A DNA stretch of 64,000 nucleotides, taken from assembly GCA_016793325.1 (NCBI GenBank), contig JAEUKI010000027.1, forward strand, positions 58,446 through 122,445. Reading direction: 5' to 3'. The notes under the pieces are model-generated. The model made no database searches, was not told the origin of the DNA, and worked only from the letters and a program-made list of their open reading frames with translations. The position numbers and the translations under genes were made by a program. The DNA comes from Myxococcales bacterium (GTDB lineage: Bacteria > Myxococcota_A > Polyangia > Polyangiales > Ga0077539). Positions 33,258 through 41,106 of the stretch are shown here, piece after piece (within the stretch, counting starts at the first letter, position 1; the number at the start of each line of letters is the position of its first letter).

Positions 33258-33914
33258 GTGGTCGGACCGAGCAAGAAGGGCGCGTCCAAGCGAAGAGCGC
33301 GCAAGCCCTACCACCACGGAGACCTCCGGCGCGCGCTGACCGAGGGCGCGTTGGCGCTCGTCGCCGAGGCGGGGCCGCAGGCCTTTACGCTGCGCGAGCT
33401 CGCGCGGCGCATCGGCGTGTCGCACGCCGCGCCGTATCGTCACTTCGCGGACAAGCGCGCGCTGCTGACCGCGCTCGCGATCGAAGGGGGGACGGTCTTG
33501 CACGACCGCATCGCGCTCGCGCTCGAGCGCGCAGGGGACGACCTACGCGCGCGCTTCCTCGCCGCGGGCTACGCGTACGTGCGCTTCGCGCTCGACGAGC
33601 CTTCGCTCTTCGCGGTGATGTTCGCGCGCGAGATCGACGCAGAGGACCCGCAGCTCGCGCGCTCGCGGCAGCGCTCGTTGAGCTTGCTCTTCGGGTTCAT
33701 CGTCGATGCGCAGGCGCGCGGGGCGATGGTCGAGGGAGCGCCCGAGGTTCTGGCGCAGCCCGTGTGGGCGATGCACCACGGACTCGCGATGCTCGCGATC
33801 GCAGGGCGCTACAAAGGACAGAGCGAGGACGAAATCCGTGAGGCGGTCGACTACGCGCACGCGTCGTTGCTCGACGGGCTGCTCATTCGCCGATCTCGTG
33901 ATCGACAAGCGTGA
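33258..33914 (+). CDS. TetR family regulator with WHG-type C-terminal domain
   Basis: A 218-residue repressor-type protein. The helix-turn-helix (about 15-62) starts with PYHHGDLRRALTEGAL and contains ELARRIGVSHAAPYRHFADK, the signature of the YHHGDL subgroup of TetR. The C-terminal ligand domain fits the WHG type, with FARFALDEPSLFAVMF-like pattern in the middle. It probably represses the divergent flavoprotein gene and itself. The start is GTG 33258, and the last 32 bases overlap the convergent lipoprotein gene. Confidence 0.88.
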   Translation: MVGPSKKGASKRRARKPYHHGDLRRALTEGALALVAEAGPQAFTLRELARRIGVSHAAPYRHFADKRALLTALAIEGGTVLHDRIALALERAGDDLRARFLAAGYAYVRFALDEPSLFAVMFAREIDAEDPQLARSRQRSLSLLFGFIVDAQARGAMVEGAPEVLAQPVWAMHHGLAMLAIAGRYKGQSEDEIREAVDYAHASLLDGLLIRRSRDRQA

Positions 33915-34866
33915 CCTTGGTGATCCTCCGCGCCGCGCCCGCGCCAGCGATGAAGAACGTGAGCTCGGTTCCGCCCGAGCGCCCCGCGGTGCAGCTCTGC
34001 TCGGGCGCGGTCGCGCACTGAAACGTCATCGTCGTGAGCTGGTCGAAGAGCGTTCGCGCTTGCTGGCGGAGCTCGCTCTCGAGCACGCGATCGGTGAGCG
34101 CTCGCCCCGCGTAGGTGCGGCACCGTTGGGTGCGCCGTTGTCCTTGCGGAGCGCTCACGCGGCACGCTTCGAGCCCCCGCGGAGCGACCATCGCGCGCAG
34201 CTCTGCGGGCGCGGCGAACACGAGCTGCCCCAGCATCGCGGTGTTGCTCATGGCCGATCGCTCGGCGTCCGTCCGGGCTCGCTCGAACGGGAGCCTCGCG
34301 CGCGCTTCGTCGAGCGTATGGGCTCCGTCGAGCGCGGCCGAGCGCGCCCCGTCGTCCATCGGTTGATCGCGCCCAGGAGGAAGCGAGAACACCGCGACCG
34401 TGGTCGAGAACTGGTTCAACCCTTCGCCGAAGACGAGCGACTCTTCGCCGGGCTCTCCGCCGAGGTCCATCGCAGAGATTCCGCTCACCGACGTCGCGTT
34501 CAGGGGAAACGACCGCGCCTCGACGAGGCTCGTCTCCGCCGCGCGAACCCACGTGTACGACTGGTTCGTGCCCCGTGGCTCGGGCCGCAGGAGGGCGATC
34601 ACGTAGTCGAAGCCGCCGGCGGTGGGCCAGCGCGCGGCGTGCGCGGCGCTGAAGCGCGATCGCGCGGCTTCGACCGGGTCGATCGCGACCCCTGCGTCTT
34701 GAATTATGGTGACATCGTTGGCTTGTGCGTCCTCGGGCGCGGCGGATCCAGCACCGGAGGCAGCGGTGGCTGCGCTCGTGTGCTCTCGATTGGGTGTGCC
34801 GCTGTCGCGACAAGCGACGAGCGCAGGCAGCGCGAAGGCGATACAGGCGAGTGCGTTTTGCTTCAC
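33883..34866 (-). CDS. Hypothetical lipoprotein
   Basis: A 327-residue predicted lipoprotein with lipobox LVAC in ALPALVACRDSG, giving Cys at about residue 19. A Thr/Ala/Ser-rich linker (about 22-60) follows. The remaining 265 residues form a mixed domain with a Cys pair (ACRV and QRCRT) and another pair (FQCAT and QSCTA) near the C-terminus that could form disulfides. No family is recognised. The start codon is GTG 34866, preceded by a C-rich run rather than a Shine-Dalgarno sequence. Its last 32 bases overlap the TetR gene tail to tail. Confidence 0.65.
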   Translation of the reverse strand: MKQNALACIAFALPALVACRDSGTPNREHTSAATAASGAGSAAPEDAQANDVTIIQDAGVAIDPVEAARSRFSAAHAARWPTAGGFDYVIALLRPEPRGTNQSYTWVRAAETSLVEARSFPLNATSVSGISAMDLGGEPGEESLVFGEGLNQFSTTVAVFSLPPGRDQPMDDGARSAALDGAHTLDEARARLPFERARTDAERSAMSNTAMLGQLVFAAPAELRAMVAPRGLEACRVSAPQGQRRTQRCRTYAGRALTDRVLESELRQQARTLFDQLTTMTFQCATAPEQSCTAGRSGGTELTFFIAGAGAARRITKVTLVDHEIGE

Positions 34867-35014
34867 GGGGGGATCTTTCGCACGAGACGCGCCTCGGTGG
34901 ACAGCCGGCGCGCGGGCGTCGCTGAGAGAAAGAACGAGGGGTCGAATTTGTTCCTTCGAGCGACGAGCGAGGCGTCGGCGTCGCCGCGGGCGTCGTCGAG
35001 CGTGACCGAGCGAT

Positions 35015-35995
35015 CTACCGGGCGAATCGCTGTCGAAACTCCGCGGGCGAGACGCCGAGCGCTCGCCGGCAGAGCCTCGCGAGCTGCGCTCCGTCGCGCA
35101 GTCCGCAGTGCGAAGCGATCTGCTTGATCGAGAGGTCCGTCGTCGAGAGCAGGGTCTTCGCGCGCTCGACCCTGAGCTGCGCGACGATCCGCGCGGGCGT
35201 CGTCCCGAGCTCGCTCGCGCAGCGCCGGTGAAACGTCCGGACCGACATCGCCGCGCGCTTGGCCAAGGACTCGACCGAGAGCTTTGAATTCAGGTGCGTC
35301 CTCGCCCACTCGACCGCGGGCTCGACCACGGTGGACGCCGAGCGCTGCGCGACGAGCGCCTCGCTCCACTGCGATTGAAAGCCCGGCCTCCGCGCGTACA
35401 ACACGAGCCGCGCGGCGATCTCGTCGACGAGCGCGCGTCCGTGGTCGCGCTCGACCATCGCGAGCGCCATGTCGATGCCCGAGGTGACCCCCGCGGACGT
35501 CCACGTGCGGCCGTCTTCGACGAAGATCGCCTCGTGATCGACGGTCACCTGAGGACGTAGCTTCGCGAGCAACGCGCACCCGGCCCAGTGCGTAGCCGCT
35601 CGCTTGTGATCGAGCAGCCCCGCCGCAGCGAGCACGAACGCGCCCGAGCACACCGAGCCGAAGCGCTCGACCGAAGGCTCGGCCCGCGCCAGCCACGCGC
35701 GCAGCGCAGCGCTGCCGATCGCGCTTCGAACCGAGTGCTCTTCGCCGCCGCACACGAGCACGGTGTCCCGTCGCGTGGGGCGCAGCGACGCGATCGGTCG
35801 CGTCTCGATCGCGTAGCCCGCGCTGGTCTTGCGCAGGCCGCCGCCATCGCTCGCGAGGATCACTTCGTAGAGGGGCTTGGCCGACAGGCGCGCGGCGGTG
35901 GCGAACACTTCGGCCGGGCCCGTCGCGTCGAGCGACTGCATTCCATCGAACACGACGAGGATCGCTCGGCGGGCGGTGATCGCTTGGGATCGCAT
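35015..35995 (-). CDS. GlxA-type AraC regulator with DJ-1/PfpI domain
   Basis: A 326-residue regulator. Residues 8-190 form a DJ-1/PfpI (class I glutamine amidotransferase-like) sensor domain opening ILVVFDGMQSLDATGPAEVF, with FGSVCSGAFVLAAAGLL carrying the nucleophile-elbow Cys. Residues 220-320 are a double AraC helix-turn-helix, with SVESLAKRAAMSVRTFHRR and KQIASHCGLRDGAQLARL. The divergent neighbour is an isonitrile hydratase of the same DJ-1 superfamily, whose expression it probably controls. An upstream in-frame ATG (36022) exists but overlaps an inverted repeat, so ATG 35995 is chosen. Confidence 0.88.
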   Translation of the reverse strand: MRSQAITARRAILVVFDGMQSLDATGPAEVFATAARLSAKPLYEVILASDGGGLRKTSAGYAIETRPIASLRPTRRDTVLVCGGEEHSVRSAIGSAALRAWLARAEPSVERFGSVCSGAFVLAAAGLLDHKRAATHWAGCALLAKLRPQVTVDHEAIFVEDGRTWTSAGVTSGIDMALAMVERDHGRALVDEIAARLVLYARRPGFQSQWSEALVAQRSASTVVEPAVEWARTHLNSKLSVESLAKRAAMSVRTFHRRCASELGTTPARIVAQLRVERAKTLLSTTDLSIKQIASHCGLRDGAQLARLCRRALGVSPAEFRQRFAR

Positions 35996-36030
35996 TGGCA
36001 CAATTTGCAGCAAGCATGTCATTTCTGCCA
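35996..36030. promoter_or_regulatory. Inverted repeat between GlxA-type regulator and isonitrile hydratase
   Basis: The arms TGGCACAATTTGCA and TGACATTTCTGCCA-like sequence at the other end share TGGCA/TGCCA and inner AA/TT positions as an imperfect inverted repeat filling over half of the 62-base divergent gap. It abuts the regulator's ATG, a position suited to autoregulation and to control of the hydratase promoter. Confidence 0.5.
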
Positions 36031-36057
36031 GTCGATCCTGGGGCTAGTGTCCCTCTC

Positions 36058-36741
36058 ATGACGACGCACATCGGAATGCTGCTGTACCCCGGGCTCACGC
36101 AGCTCGATCTCACTGGGCCGTTCGAGGTCTTCGCGCGGATGCCCGACGCGGCGGTTCACCTCGTGTCGAAGGACGCAGGGCCCGTGCGAAGCGACATGGG
36201 CCTGACGATCACGCCGACGACGACGCTCGAGGCGTGCCCTGCGCTCGATGTCCTGTTCGTTCCGGGCGGGGGAGGGCAGGTGGCGGTGATGGAGGACGAC
36301 GCGTGGCTCGATTTCGTGGCCGCGCAGGGGCAGCGCGCGCGTTGGGTCACCTCGGCGTGCACGGGCGCGCTCGTGCTCGGGGCCGCGGGGCTCTTGTCGG
36401 GCTATCGCGCGGCGACGCACTGGGCGTTCATGCCCCTGTTGTCGATGTTCGGCGCGACGCCCGTGAGCGAGCGCGTCGTGATCGACCGCAACCGGATCAC
36501 GGCGGGAGGGGTCACGGCGGGCATCGACTTCGCGCTCCGGGTCGTCGCCGAAGTGTCGGGCGAAGCCGTGGCCAAGAAGCTCGAGCTCTACCTCGAGTAC
36601 GACCCGCACCCGCCGTTCAAGTGCGGCCACCCCAGGGTCGCGCCGAGCGAGCTCACCGAGTCGGTGCAGCGCGAGGTCGCCGAGCGATTTCGTGTGCGCG
36701 AAGAGCAGATCGCGAGGATCGTCGCGCGCGTCTCGCGCTAA
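36058..36741 (+). CDS. Isonitrile hydratase-like DJ-1/PfpI protein
   Basis: A 227-residue protein that closely resembles Pseudomonas isonitrile hydratase (about 228 residues), which converts isonitriles to N-substituted formamides. It has Asp17 in QLDLTGPFEV, the nucleophile Cys101 in VTSACTGALVLGAAGLL, and the downstream motifs YRAATHWAF and TAGGVTAGIDFALRV in the same order. The Cys number equals that of the characterised Pseudomonas enzyme as I recall it. ATG 36058 is the natural start. It is divergent from the GlxA-type regulator. Isonitriles are microbial natural products, so a detoxification role is plausible. Confidence 0.85.
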   Translation: MTTHIGMLLYPGLTQLDLTGPFEVFARMPDAAVHLVSKDAGPVRSDMGLTITPTTTLEACPALDVLFVPGGGGQVAVMEDDAWLDFVAAQGQRARWVTSACTGALVLGAAGLLSGYRAATHWAFMPLLSMFGATPVSERVVIDRNRITAGGVTAGIDFALRVVAEVSGEAVAKKLELYLEYDPHPPFKCGHPRVAPSELTESVQREVAERFRVREEQIARIVARVSR

Positions 36742-36751
36742 CGCCGGGCGA

Positions 36752-37270
36752 TCAACGAAGCTCGCGGACGAGCGCGTCGAGCTGGTTCATCGTGTCGCGC
36801 ATGCCGTGCTCCATGCCCGACGAGAGCGCTCCTTCGCGCGCTTCGGCGGACGGATAGCGCTCGTGCGACACGAGCTTGGTGCGCCCGTCCTTCTCGTCGA
36901 ACGTGACCGTGACCACCACCGCGCCTGCGTCCGCCATGGGCTCGAATACTTGTGTGTAGACGAGCTTCTGCGGTCGGTCGACGACGAGGTACTCGCCCGA
37001 GAATCCCATGGGGGGATTGTCTCCGTGCGCGATCACGTAGCGGTACGCGCCGCCGACGCGAACGTCCGCCGTGACCTCGACGATGCGCACGCAGAGCGAC
37101 GACGGCGCCCACCAGCGCTTGACGAACTCGGGCTTGGTCCACGCGTCGAACACGATGCGCGCGGGGGCGTCGAAGGTCCGCGAGATCACGATGTCGCGAT
37201 CGCCCTCGAGCTGCATCGAGGTCTTGTCCTTCTGCGCGTTGCCGTTGGTCTCAGTGCTTCTTTCGTCCAC
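36752..37270 (-). CDS. SRPBCC (AHSA1-like) domain protein
   Basis: A 172-residue START-like/AHSA1 protein. FDAPARIVFDAWTKPEFVKRWWAPSS (read as two overlapping motifs) is the family N-terminal signature, followed by beta-strands GGAYRYVIAHGD and GFSGEYLVVDRPQKLV, and a C-terminal helix GMEHGMRDTMNQLDALV. These proteins bind hydrophobic ligands or act as Hsp90 activators; stand-alone bacterial members are usually encoded with ArsR regulators. The start GTG 37270 overlaps the end of the arsR-like gene by 20 bases, so the two are coupled. Confidence 0.88.
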   Translation of the reverse strand: MDERSTETNGNAQKDKTSMQLEGDRDIVISRTFDAPARIVFDAWTKPEFVKRWWAPSSLCVRIVEVTADVRVGGAYRYVIAHGDNPPMGFSGEYLVVDRPQKLVYTQVFEPMADAGAVVVTVTFDEKDGRTKLVSHERYPSAEAREGALSSGMEHGMRDTMNQLDALVRELR

Positions 37271-37589
37271 GATTCTTCTCCTCTCGCACGAGCTCGGAGA
37301 CGAGCTCGTCCATCGCGTCCAACCGGGCGTCCCATAGCGCTCGGTACTGCTCGACCCACGCGTGCAGCTTCTTCAGCCCGTCCGGGCGCAGCTCGTACAG
37401 TCGCTGCTGCGCCTTGGCTTCGACGTCGACGAGCCCCGCGTCCCGTAGCACTCGCAGGTGCTTGGACACTTGAGGCTGCGTCACGTCGAGCTCGGCGACG
37501 AGGTCGTTGACCGGCTTCGGACCAGACCGAAGAAGCTCGATGATCCGCAGCCGGTTGGGATCCGCGAGCGCCGCAAAGGTGGCGTGCAT
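37251..37589 (-). CDS. ArsR/SmtB family repressor
   Basis: A 112-residue winged-helix protein. ALADPNRLRIIELLRSG opens the domain and LDVTQPQVSKHLRVLRDAGLV is the recognition helix. No Cys residues exist in the protein, so metal sensing by the classical CxC site is excluded; Cys-less ArsR proteins paired with AHSA1 proteins are common. The ATG at 37589 lies six bases from three phased ATATTCG repeats, which it probably binds to autoregulate. It heads a two-gene transcript with the SRPBCC gene. Confidence 0.9.
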   Translation of the reverse strand: MHATFAALADPNRLRIIELLRSGPKPVNDLVAELDVTQPQVSKHLRVLRDAGLVDVEAKAQQRLYELRPDGLKKLHAWVEQYRALWDARLDAMDELVSELVREEKNRGRKKH

Positions 37590-37594
37590 GAACG

Positions 37595-37637
37595 TATATT
37601 CGCGTAAAAGAATATTCGTGTCAAGGAATATTCGTGC
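37595..37637. promoter_or_regulatory. Three ATATTCG direct repeats with 16-bp period
   Basis: ATATTCG occurs at 37596, 37612 and 37628, exactly 16 bases apart; the extended unit is AATATTCGTG in the second and third copies. They lie directly upstream of the ArsR start, in the only strongly AT-rich stretch nearby. They are the likely operator or promoter array of the arsR-SRPBCC pair. Confidence 0.65.
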
Positions 37638-37746
37638 GAGTTCTCACGGCTGCGCCGCGGCGTACGCTCGGTGCGGCGCTGCCTTGTGGTAGCGATCGAT
37701 TCGAGCGGTGATCTTGTGCGCCGCGAGGCGCGAGGGAGTTCGAGTG

Positions 37747-38148
37747 ATGGATCGTGAGCTCGTATACGAGACCGAGACGATGGCGCTGTACTGGCGACCT
37801 CGCGCGAAGGTGATCGAGCACGTGATCCTTCGGTATCCCGGCGTGCAAGTGCTCGAGGCCGTGCTCGAGCGAGGGCTCGCGCTGCTCGAGGCGAAGGGCG
37901 CGCAGAAGTGGTTGTCCGATGACCGCGGCGGGGGCGCGCTCCCGAAGTCGCACCACGAATGGGCGGAGACCGTATGGGGGCCGAAGGCCGCGCGTTTGGG
38001 GTGGAAGTACTGGGCGCTCGTTCCGCCGAAGGAGCTCGTGGGAAAGCTGAACATGGAGCGCCTCCGCCGAACGTTCAGCGCGCTCGGCGTCGAGTGCGAA
38101 GTGTGCGCCACGCCCGAAGAGGGCTTGGTCTGGCTCGATCACCGCTGA
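37747..38148 (+). CDS. STAS/SpoIIAA-like protein
   Basis: A 133-residue small cytoplasmic protein. It begins DRELVYETETMALYWRPRAK and continues with VLEAVLERGLALLEAKGAQ, WLSDDRGGGALP, EWAETVWGPKAARLGWKYWALV and a closing EEGLVWLDH. This order is that of SpoIIAA-like/STAS-superfamily proteins; the usual phosphoacceptor Ser of anti-sigma antagonists is not evident, so partner switching is not supported. The ATG 37747 is chosen over an upstream extension lacking coding character. No operon partner is clear. Confidence 0.7.
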   Translation: MDRELVYETETMALYWRPRAKVIEHVILRYPGVQVLEAVLERGLALLEAKGAQKWLSDDRGGGALPKSHHEWAETVWGPKAARLGWKYWALVPPKELVGKLNMERLRRTFSALGVECEVCATPEEGLVWLDHR

Positions 38149-38201
38149 TTCGACGGCTTGGCTTTGCGCCGCGCTTCGCGGCGTCGTGGCTTCGCGGCAT
38201 C

Positions 38202-38732
38202 ATGCGCGCCATGCGAACGCCCTCGGCGGTGCTCTTTGTGTGCGCGCTCTCGATCACGACCTCGGGCTGCGCGAGCGGTCCGCGATGGACCACGCACGTC
38301 GCGATGCCCGATGAGCGCGCGGCCATCGACGCGGTGCTCGATGATTGGCACGCCGCTGCGGCCGCGTCGGACCTCGAGCGCTACATGCGCCACATCTCGG
38401 ATCAGGGCGTGTTTCTCGGGACGGACGCGACCGAGCGCTGGACCAAGGATCAGTTTCGCGCGTACGCGACGCGCCCGTTCTCCGAGCGTCGCGGGTGGTC
38501 GATGCGCTCGACGAGGCGCGCGGTGATGGTGCGCGGAGACGTGGCGTTCTTCGACGAGGACCTCGACGCGGTCAACCTCGGTGCCGCGCGCGGGAGCGGC
38601 GTGCTCGTGCGCGACGGAGGCCGCTGGCAGATCGCGCAGTACAACCTCGCGATCACCGTCCCCAACGAGCGCTTCGAAGAGGTGCGGACGCTGTTGTCGG
38701 GTCGCGCGAATCCCCCTGCAAACGCTCAGTGA
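38202..38732 (+). CDS. NTF2/SnoaL-like lipoprotein
   Basis: A 176-residue predicted lipoprotein with lipobox in SITTSGCASGP (Cys at about residue 23). The rest is an NTF2-like cone: AIDAVLDDWHAAAAASDLE, YMRHISDQGVFLGTDATERW, then RRAVMVRGDVAFFDEDL and a closing GRWQIAQYNLAITV. This is the DUF4440/SnoaL_3 layout, usually a small-molecule binding or unassigned domain. ATG 38202 and ATG 38211 are equally possible. The 3' end overlaps the convergent gene by seven bases. Confidence 0.75.
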   Translation: MRAMRTPSAVLFVCALSITTSGCASGPRWTTHVAMPDERAAIDAVLDDWHAAAAASDLERYMRHISDQGVFLGTDATERWTKDQFRAYATRPFSERRGWSMRSTRRAVMVRGDVAFFDEDLDAVNLGAARGSGVLVRDGGRWQIAQYNLAITVPNERFEEVRTLLSGRANPPANAQ

Positions 38733-40018
38733 ATCGCGATGGGCGCTCCCTGCGGGCGGCCGCTGTGGTCGAAGCGCTGCGCGTAGAGCGCTCGTTGCGT
38801 CGCGATCAGCGAGAGAAACGACGTCCCATCGGCGCTCGCGGCGACAGAGGGGCCGAACCGGAGCGATGCGCCCTCGACCGCGTGCTCGATCGGGCCGCGC
38901 TCGACGCGTCCGTCGACGTCGCGAAACTCCGTGGCGAACCGCGGCTGCGCTGTCGTCTCGGGGCCGACGCGCGTCCACGCATGGAGACACCCGCGCGCGT
39001 TGCACGCCGCGTCGCGAGTCGAGCTCGTCGAGCGCTCGCTGACGCGCAACGGCGAGAGCGCTTCTCCTCCGCGCACGCGAGCGACGAACGTCTCGAAGCG
39101 GCTGCTGAACCAATCCCCGTCCTCGCCCCACACGAAGCCGCGCTCCGATCCCCTCGCGGACTGCACGAACGCGAGCCGGCCGTCGAAGTGACGCAGCGTC
39201 GTTGATTGAATGTGTGTGCCGGTTGGCGAGACGAGCGCTGCGCGCAGCTTCGTTTTGGATCGCGCGAAGTCGTGCTCGTCGAACGCTACGAGAAACCCAC
39301 GCTCGGTCGCGGTCACCGCGCTGAGCAACCCGGGTTCGTCGACATCGATCGTCTCATTTGCGATCACTAGGCCTTCGATCGACCGAATCGCGACCTGCAC
39401 TTCGGGGCCTCGGTCGAGCCCCCGACTGACGAACGCGACGCGCGCGCCATCGAACGCGACGTCGACCATGAATCGCGCGCGGCCCTCGAATCCGACGGGC
39501 GCGTTCGGGCGCAAGACCGCGCAGTGCTTGTCGACCACGGCCCACATCGGCGTCGTTCGAAACGGCAGCCATGAAGCGACTTCGATCCACGCGACAGCGA
39601 CGCGATCGCCCACCGCCGAGGCCACTGGGCGGACTGCTCGTCGCTCGCCCGACGAGAGCTGGACGGGGCGCGAACGAAGCGATCCGTCCGCTCCGAGCAC
39701 AGCGCAACGAATCGTCGCTGTGTCGTCGTCGCTCACGGCCCACATCGACACGTAGCCGCCGCTCACTGGCGTGACGGTGGCTTCGAACACGTGACCCTCT
39801 TCGGTCGCGCGCGCCCGCTGCAGTTCGCTGCGTTCGCGGGCGATCGCTTGCTCGATCCACGGGGCGACCGCGTGAACTTCGCTCGAGCGCGCAGGAGCGC
39901 TCGATTTTGTGTGCGTCGCCATCGCGACGGCGACGAGCAGCCCGACGCTGGCGCCGAGGGTGATGTCACGAGCGCGCGCGATGCTCCGCGCACGCGGCTT
40001 GGGTCCTCCCTGGTTCAT
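38726..40018 (-). CDS. Hypothetical membrane-anchored beta-rich protein
   Basis: A 430-residue protein with one N-terminal hydrophobic segment (about 20-38, GASVGLLVAVAMA) after an Arg-rich stretch, which could be an uncleaved anchor or signal. The rest is a series of beta-strands with recurrent short phrases such as VAVAWIEVA, VAFVSRGLDRG and GFLVAFDEHD, the look of a six- or seven-bladed propeller. There are no clear NHL, WD or Kelch motifs. A pair of Cys (AACNARGC) lies near residue 345. No function is assigned. It converges with the NTF2-like lipoprotein gene. Confidence 0.6.
   Translation of the reverse strand: MNQGGPKPRARSIARARDITLGASVGLLVAVAMATHTKSSAPARSSEVHAVAPWIEQAIARERSELQRARATEEGHVFEATVTPVSGGYVSMWAVSDDDTATIRCAVLGADGSLRSRPVQLSSGERRAVRPVASAVGDRVAVAWIEVASWLPFRTTPMWAVVDKHCAVLRPNAPVGFEGRARFMVDVAFDGARVAFVSRGLDRGPEVQVAIRSIEGLVIANETIDVDEPGLLSAVTATERGFLVAFDEHDFARSKTKLRAALVSPTGTHIQSTTLRHFDGRLAFVQSARGSERGFVWGEDGDWFSSRFETFVARVRGGEALSPLRVSERSTSSTRDAACNARGCLHAWTRVGPETTAQPRFATEFRDVDGRVERGPIEHAVEGASLRFGPSVAASADGTSFLSLIATQRALYAQRFDHSGRPQGAPIAIH
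39206..39220 (+). repeat. Copy 4 of the recurring 15-mer
   Basis: TTGAATGTGTGTGCC, antisense within the propeller-like gene, again encoding THIQ on the other strand, as in copy 2. Confidence 0.5.
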
Positions 40019-40067
40019 GCGCTCGATGCTACCGCGACGCGCGACGCGAGCAACTCGCGACGCGCGC

Positions 40068-40997
40068 TCAGGGCTCGAGCGCGAAGCAATAGAACCCGCC
40101 GTAGCCGCCGCCCGAGCCGACGTTCATCATGGTCATGATCGGGCCGCCCATTTGAACGAGGTTCACGCCGCGGCCGCAGCCCGACTCGCTGATCGAGTTG
40201 ATCCAGTTCGAACTCGAGTCCATTCCTGGGCGCCCGCCGCCGCGCGGCCACGAGAGTCCCATGCGCGGCTGGCCCGTCATCGCGCGATCTTCGAGCGCGC
40301 TCGTCCAATCGAGGCACGTCGAGGTCATGCTGTAGAGCTGCCCCATGCTGTTCGACCCCGTCATCATGTGATGGTTGTCGACGGGCGGCTGCCCAGGATC
40401 CGGAGTCTGATTCGGGATCCCGTCTTCGTTCGGCAGATCGTTGAGGATCGCCGGGTCCGCGCCCACGGGTCGCGTGGCCGCGAGTCCCGCGCGGTTCATC
40501 GAGACGACCCGCCCGAGCCGGTCGTACCAGGGCCCGTTGCCCACGCGATCGATCGCGTGAACGACGTTGCCGCTGCCGTCGTTGGTCGCGCTCAAGAACG
40601 CGCGCCACACCTTGCGTCCCGACCCCGGCATCGAGCGCTCGGCGATGGCCGTGCAGATCTTGTCGGCGCCGCGCAGGCCCGCGCCCGGACCGGTCTCGCC
40701 GAAGCGGAGATCACCGCCGAAACCTAGGGAATTTCCAGACAAAGTCTGCAGCGCGCGGAGGCTCGTCACGAAGAAGCTGAACCTTGGAAGGCCGCTGTCC
40801 CCCGACGGCGCGACGCCCGTGTCGCTCGCGACGTCCTCCACGATGGCCGCGTCCGTCGCTGGGACATCACTGCTCATCGAAGCGCTGTCGATCACCGCGG
40901 TGTCGGCCGTCGCGCTGTCTCCGGGGCTCACACCCGAGCCACACGCGAAGAGAACCCCCGACACGAGGACCACACCGAAGCACGACAGCGAGCGCAT
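40068..40997 (-). CDS. DUF1554/lectin-like domain lipoprotein
   Basis: A 309-residue predicted lipoprotein with lipobox in VSGVLFACGSG. An Asp/Ser/Ala/Thr linker (about 22-65) follows. The globular part opens with FSFFVTSLRALQTLSG and contains GLRGADKICTAIAE, RKVWRAFLSATNDG and YDRLGRVVSMNRAGLAA. This is the pattern of the DUF1554/collagen-XVIII endostatin-like lectin fold, seen in many exported bacterial proteins of unknown role. ATG 40997 gives a better signal peptide than the GTG at 41024. Ligand unknown. Confidence 0.75.
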   Translation of the reverse strand: MRSLSCFGVVLVSGVLFACGSGVSPGDSATADTAVIDSASMSSDVPATDAAIVEDVASDTGVAPSGDSGLPRFSFFVTSLRALQTLSGNSLGFGGDLRFGETGPGAGLRGADKICTAIAERSMPGSGRKVWRAFLSATNDGSGNVVHAIDRVGNGPWYDRLGRVVSMNRAGLAATRPVGADPAILNDLPNEDGIPNQTPDPGQPPVDNHHMMTGSNSMGQLYSMTSTCLDWTSALEDRAMTGQPRMGLSWPRGGGRPGMDSSSNWINSISESGCGRGVNLVQMGGPIMTMMNVGSGGGYGGFYCFALEP

Positions 40998-41106
40998 GAA
41001 CCGTGTTTGCCACGAGTTCGTCACAATGGCTGTCCCCCACCGCGCTGAGATTTGTTGCGGCCGTCGCTCCCCCCCAAACGACGACCAGCGGATTACTCCG
41101 TCGCGA

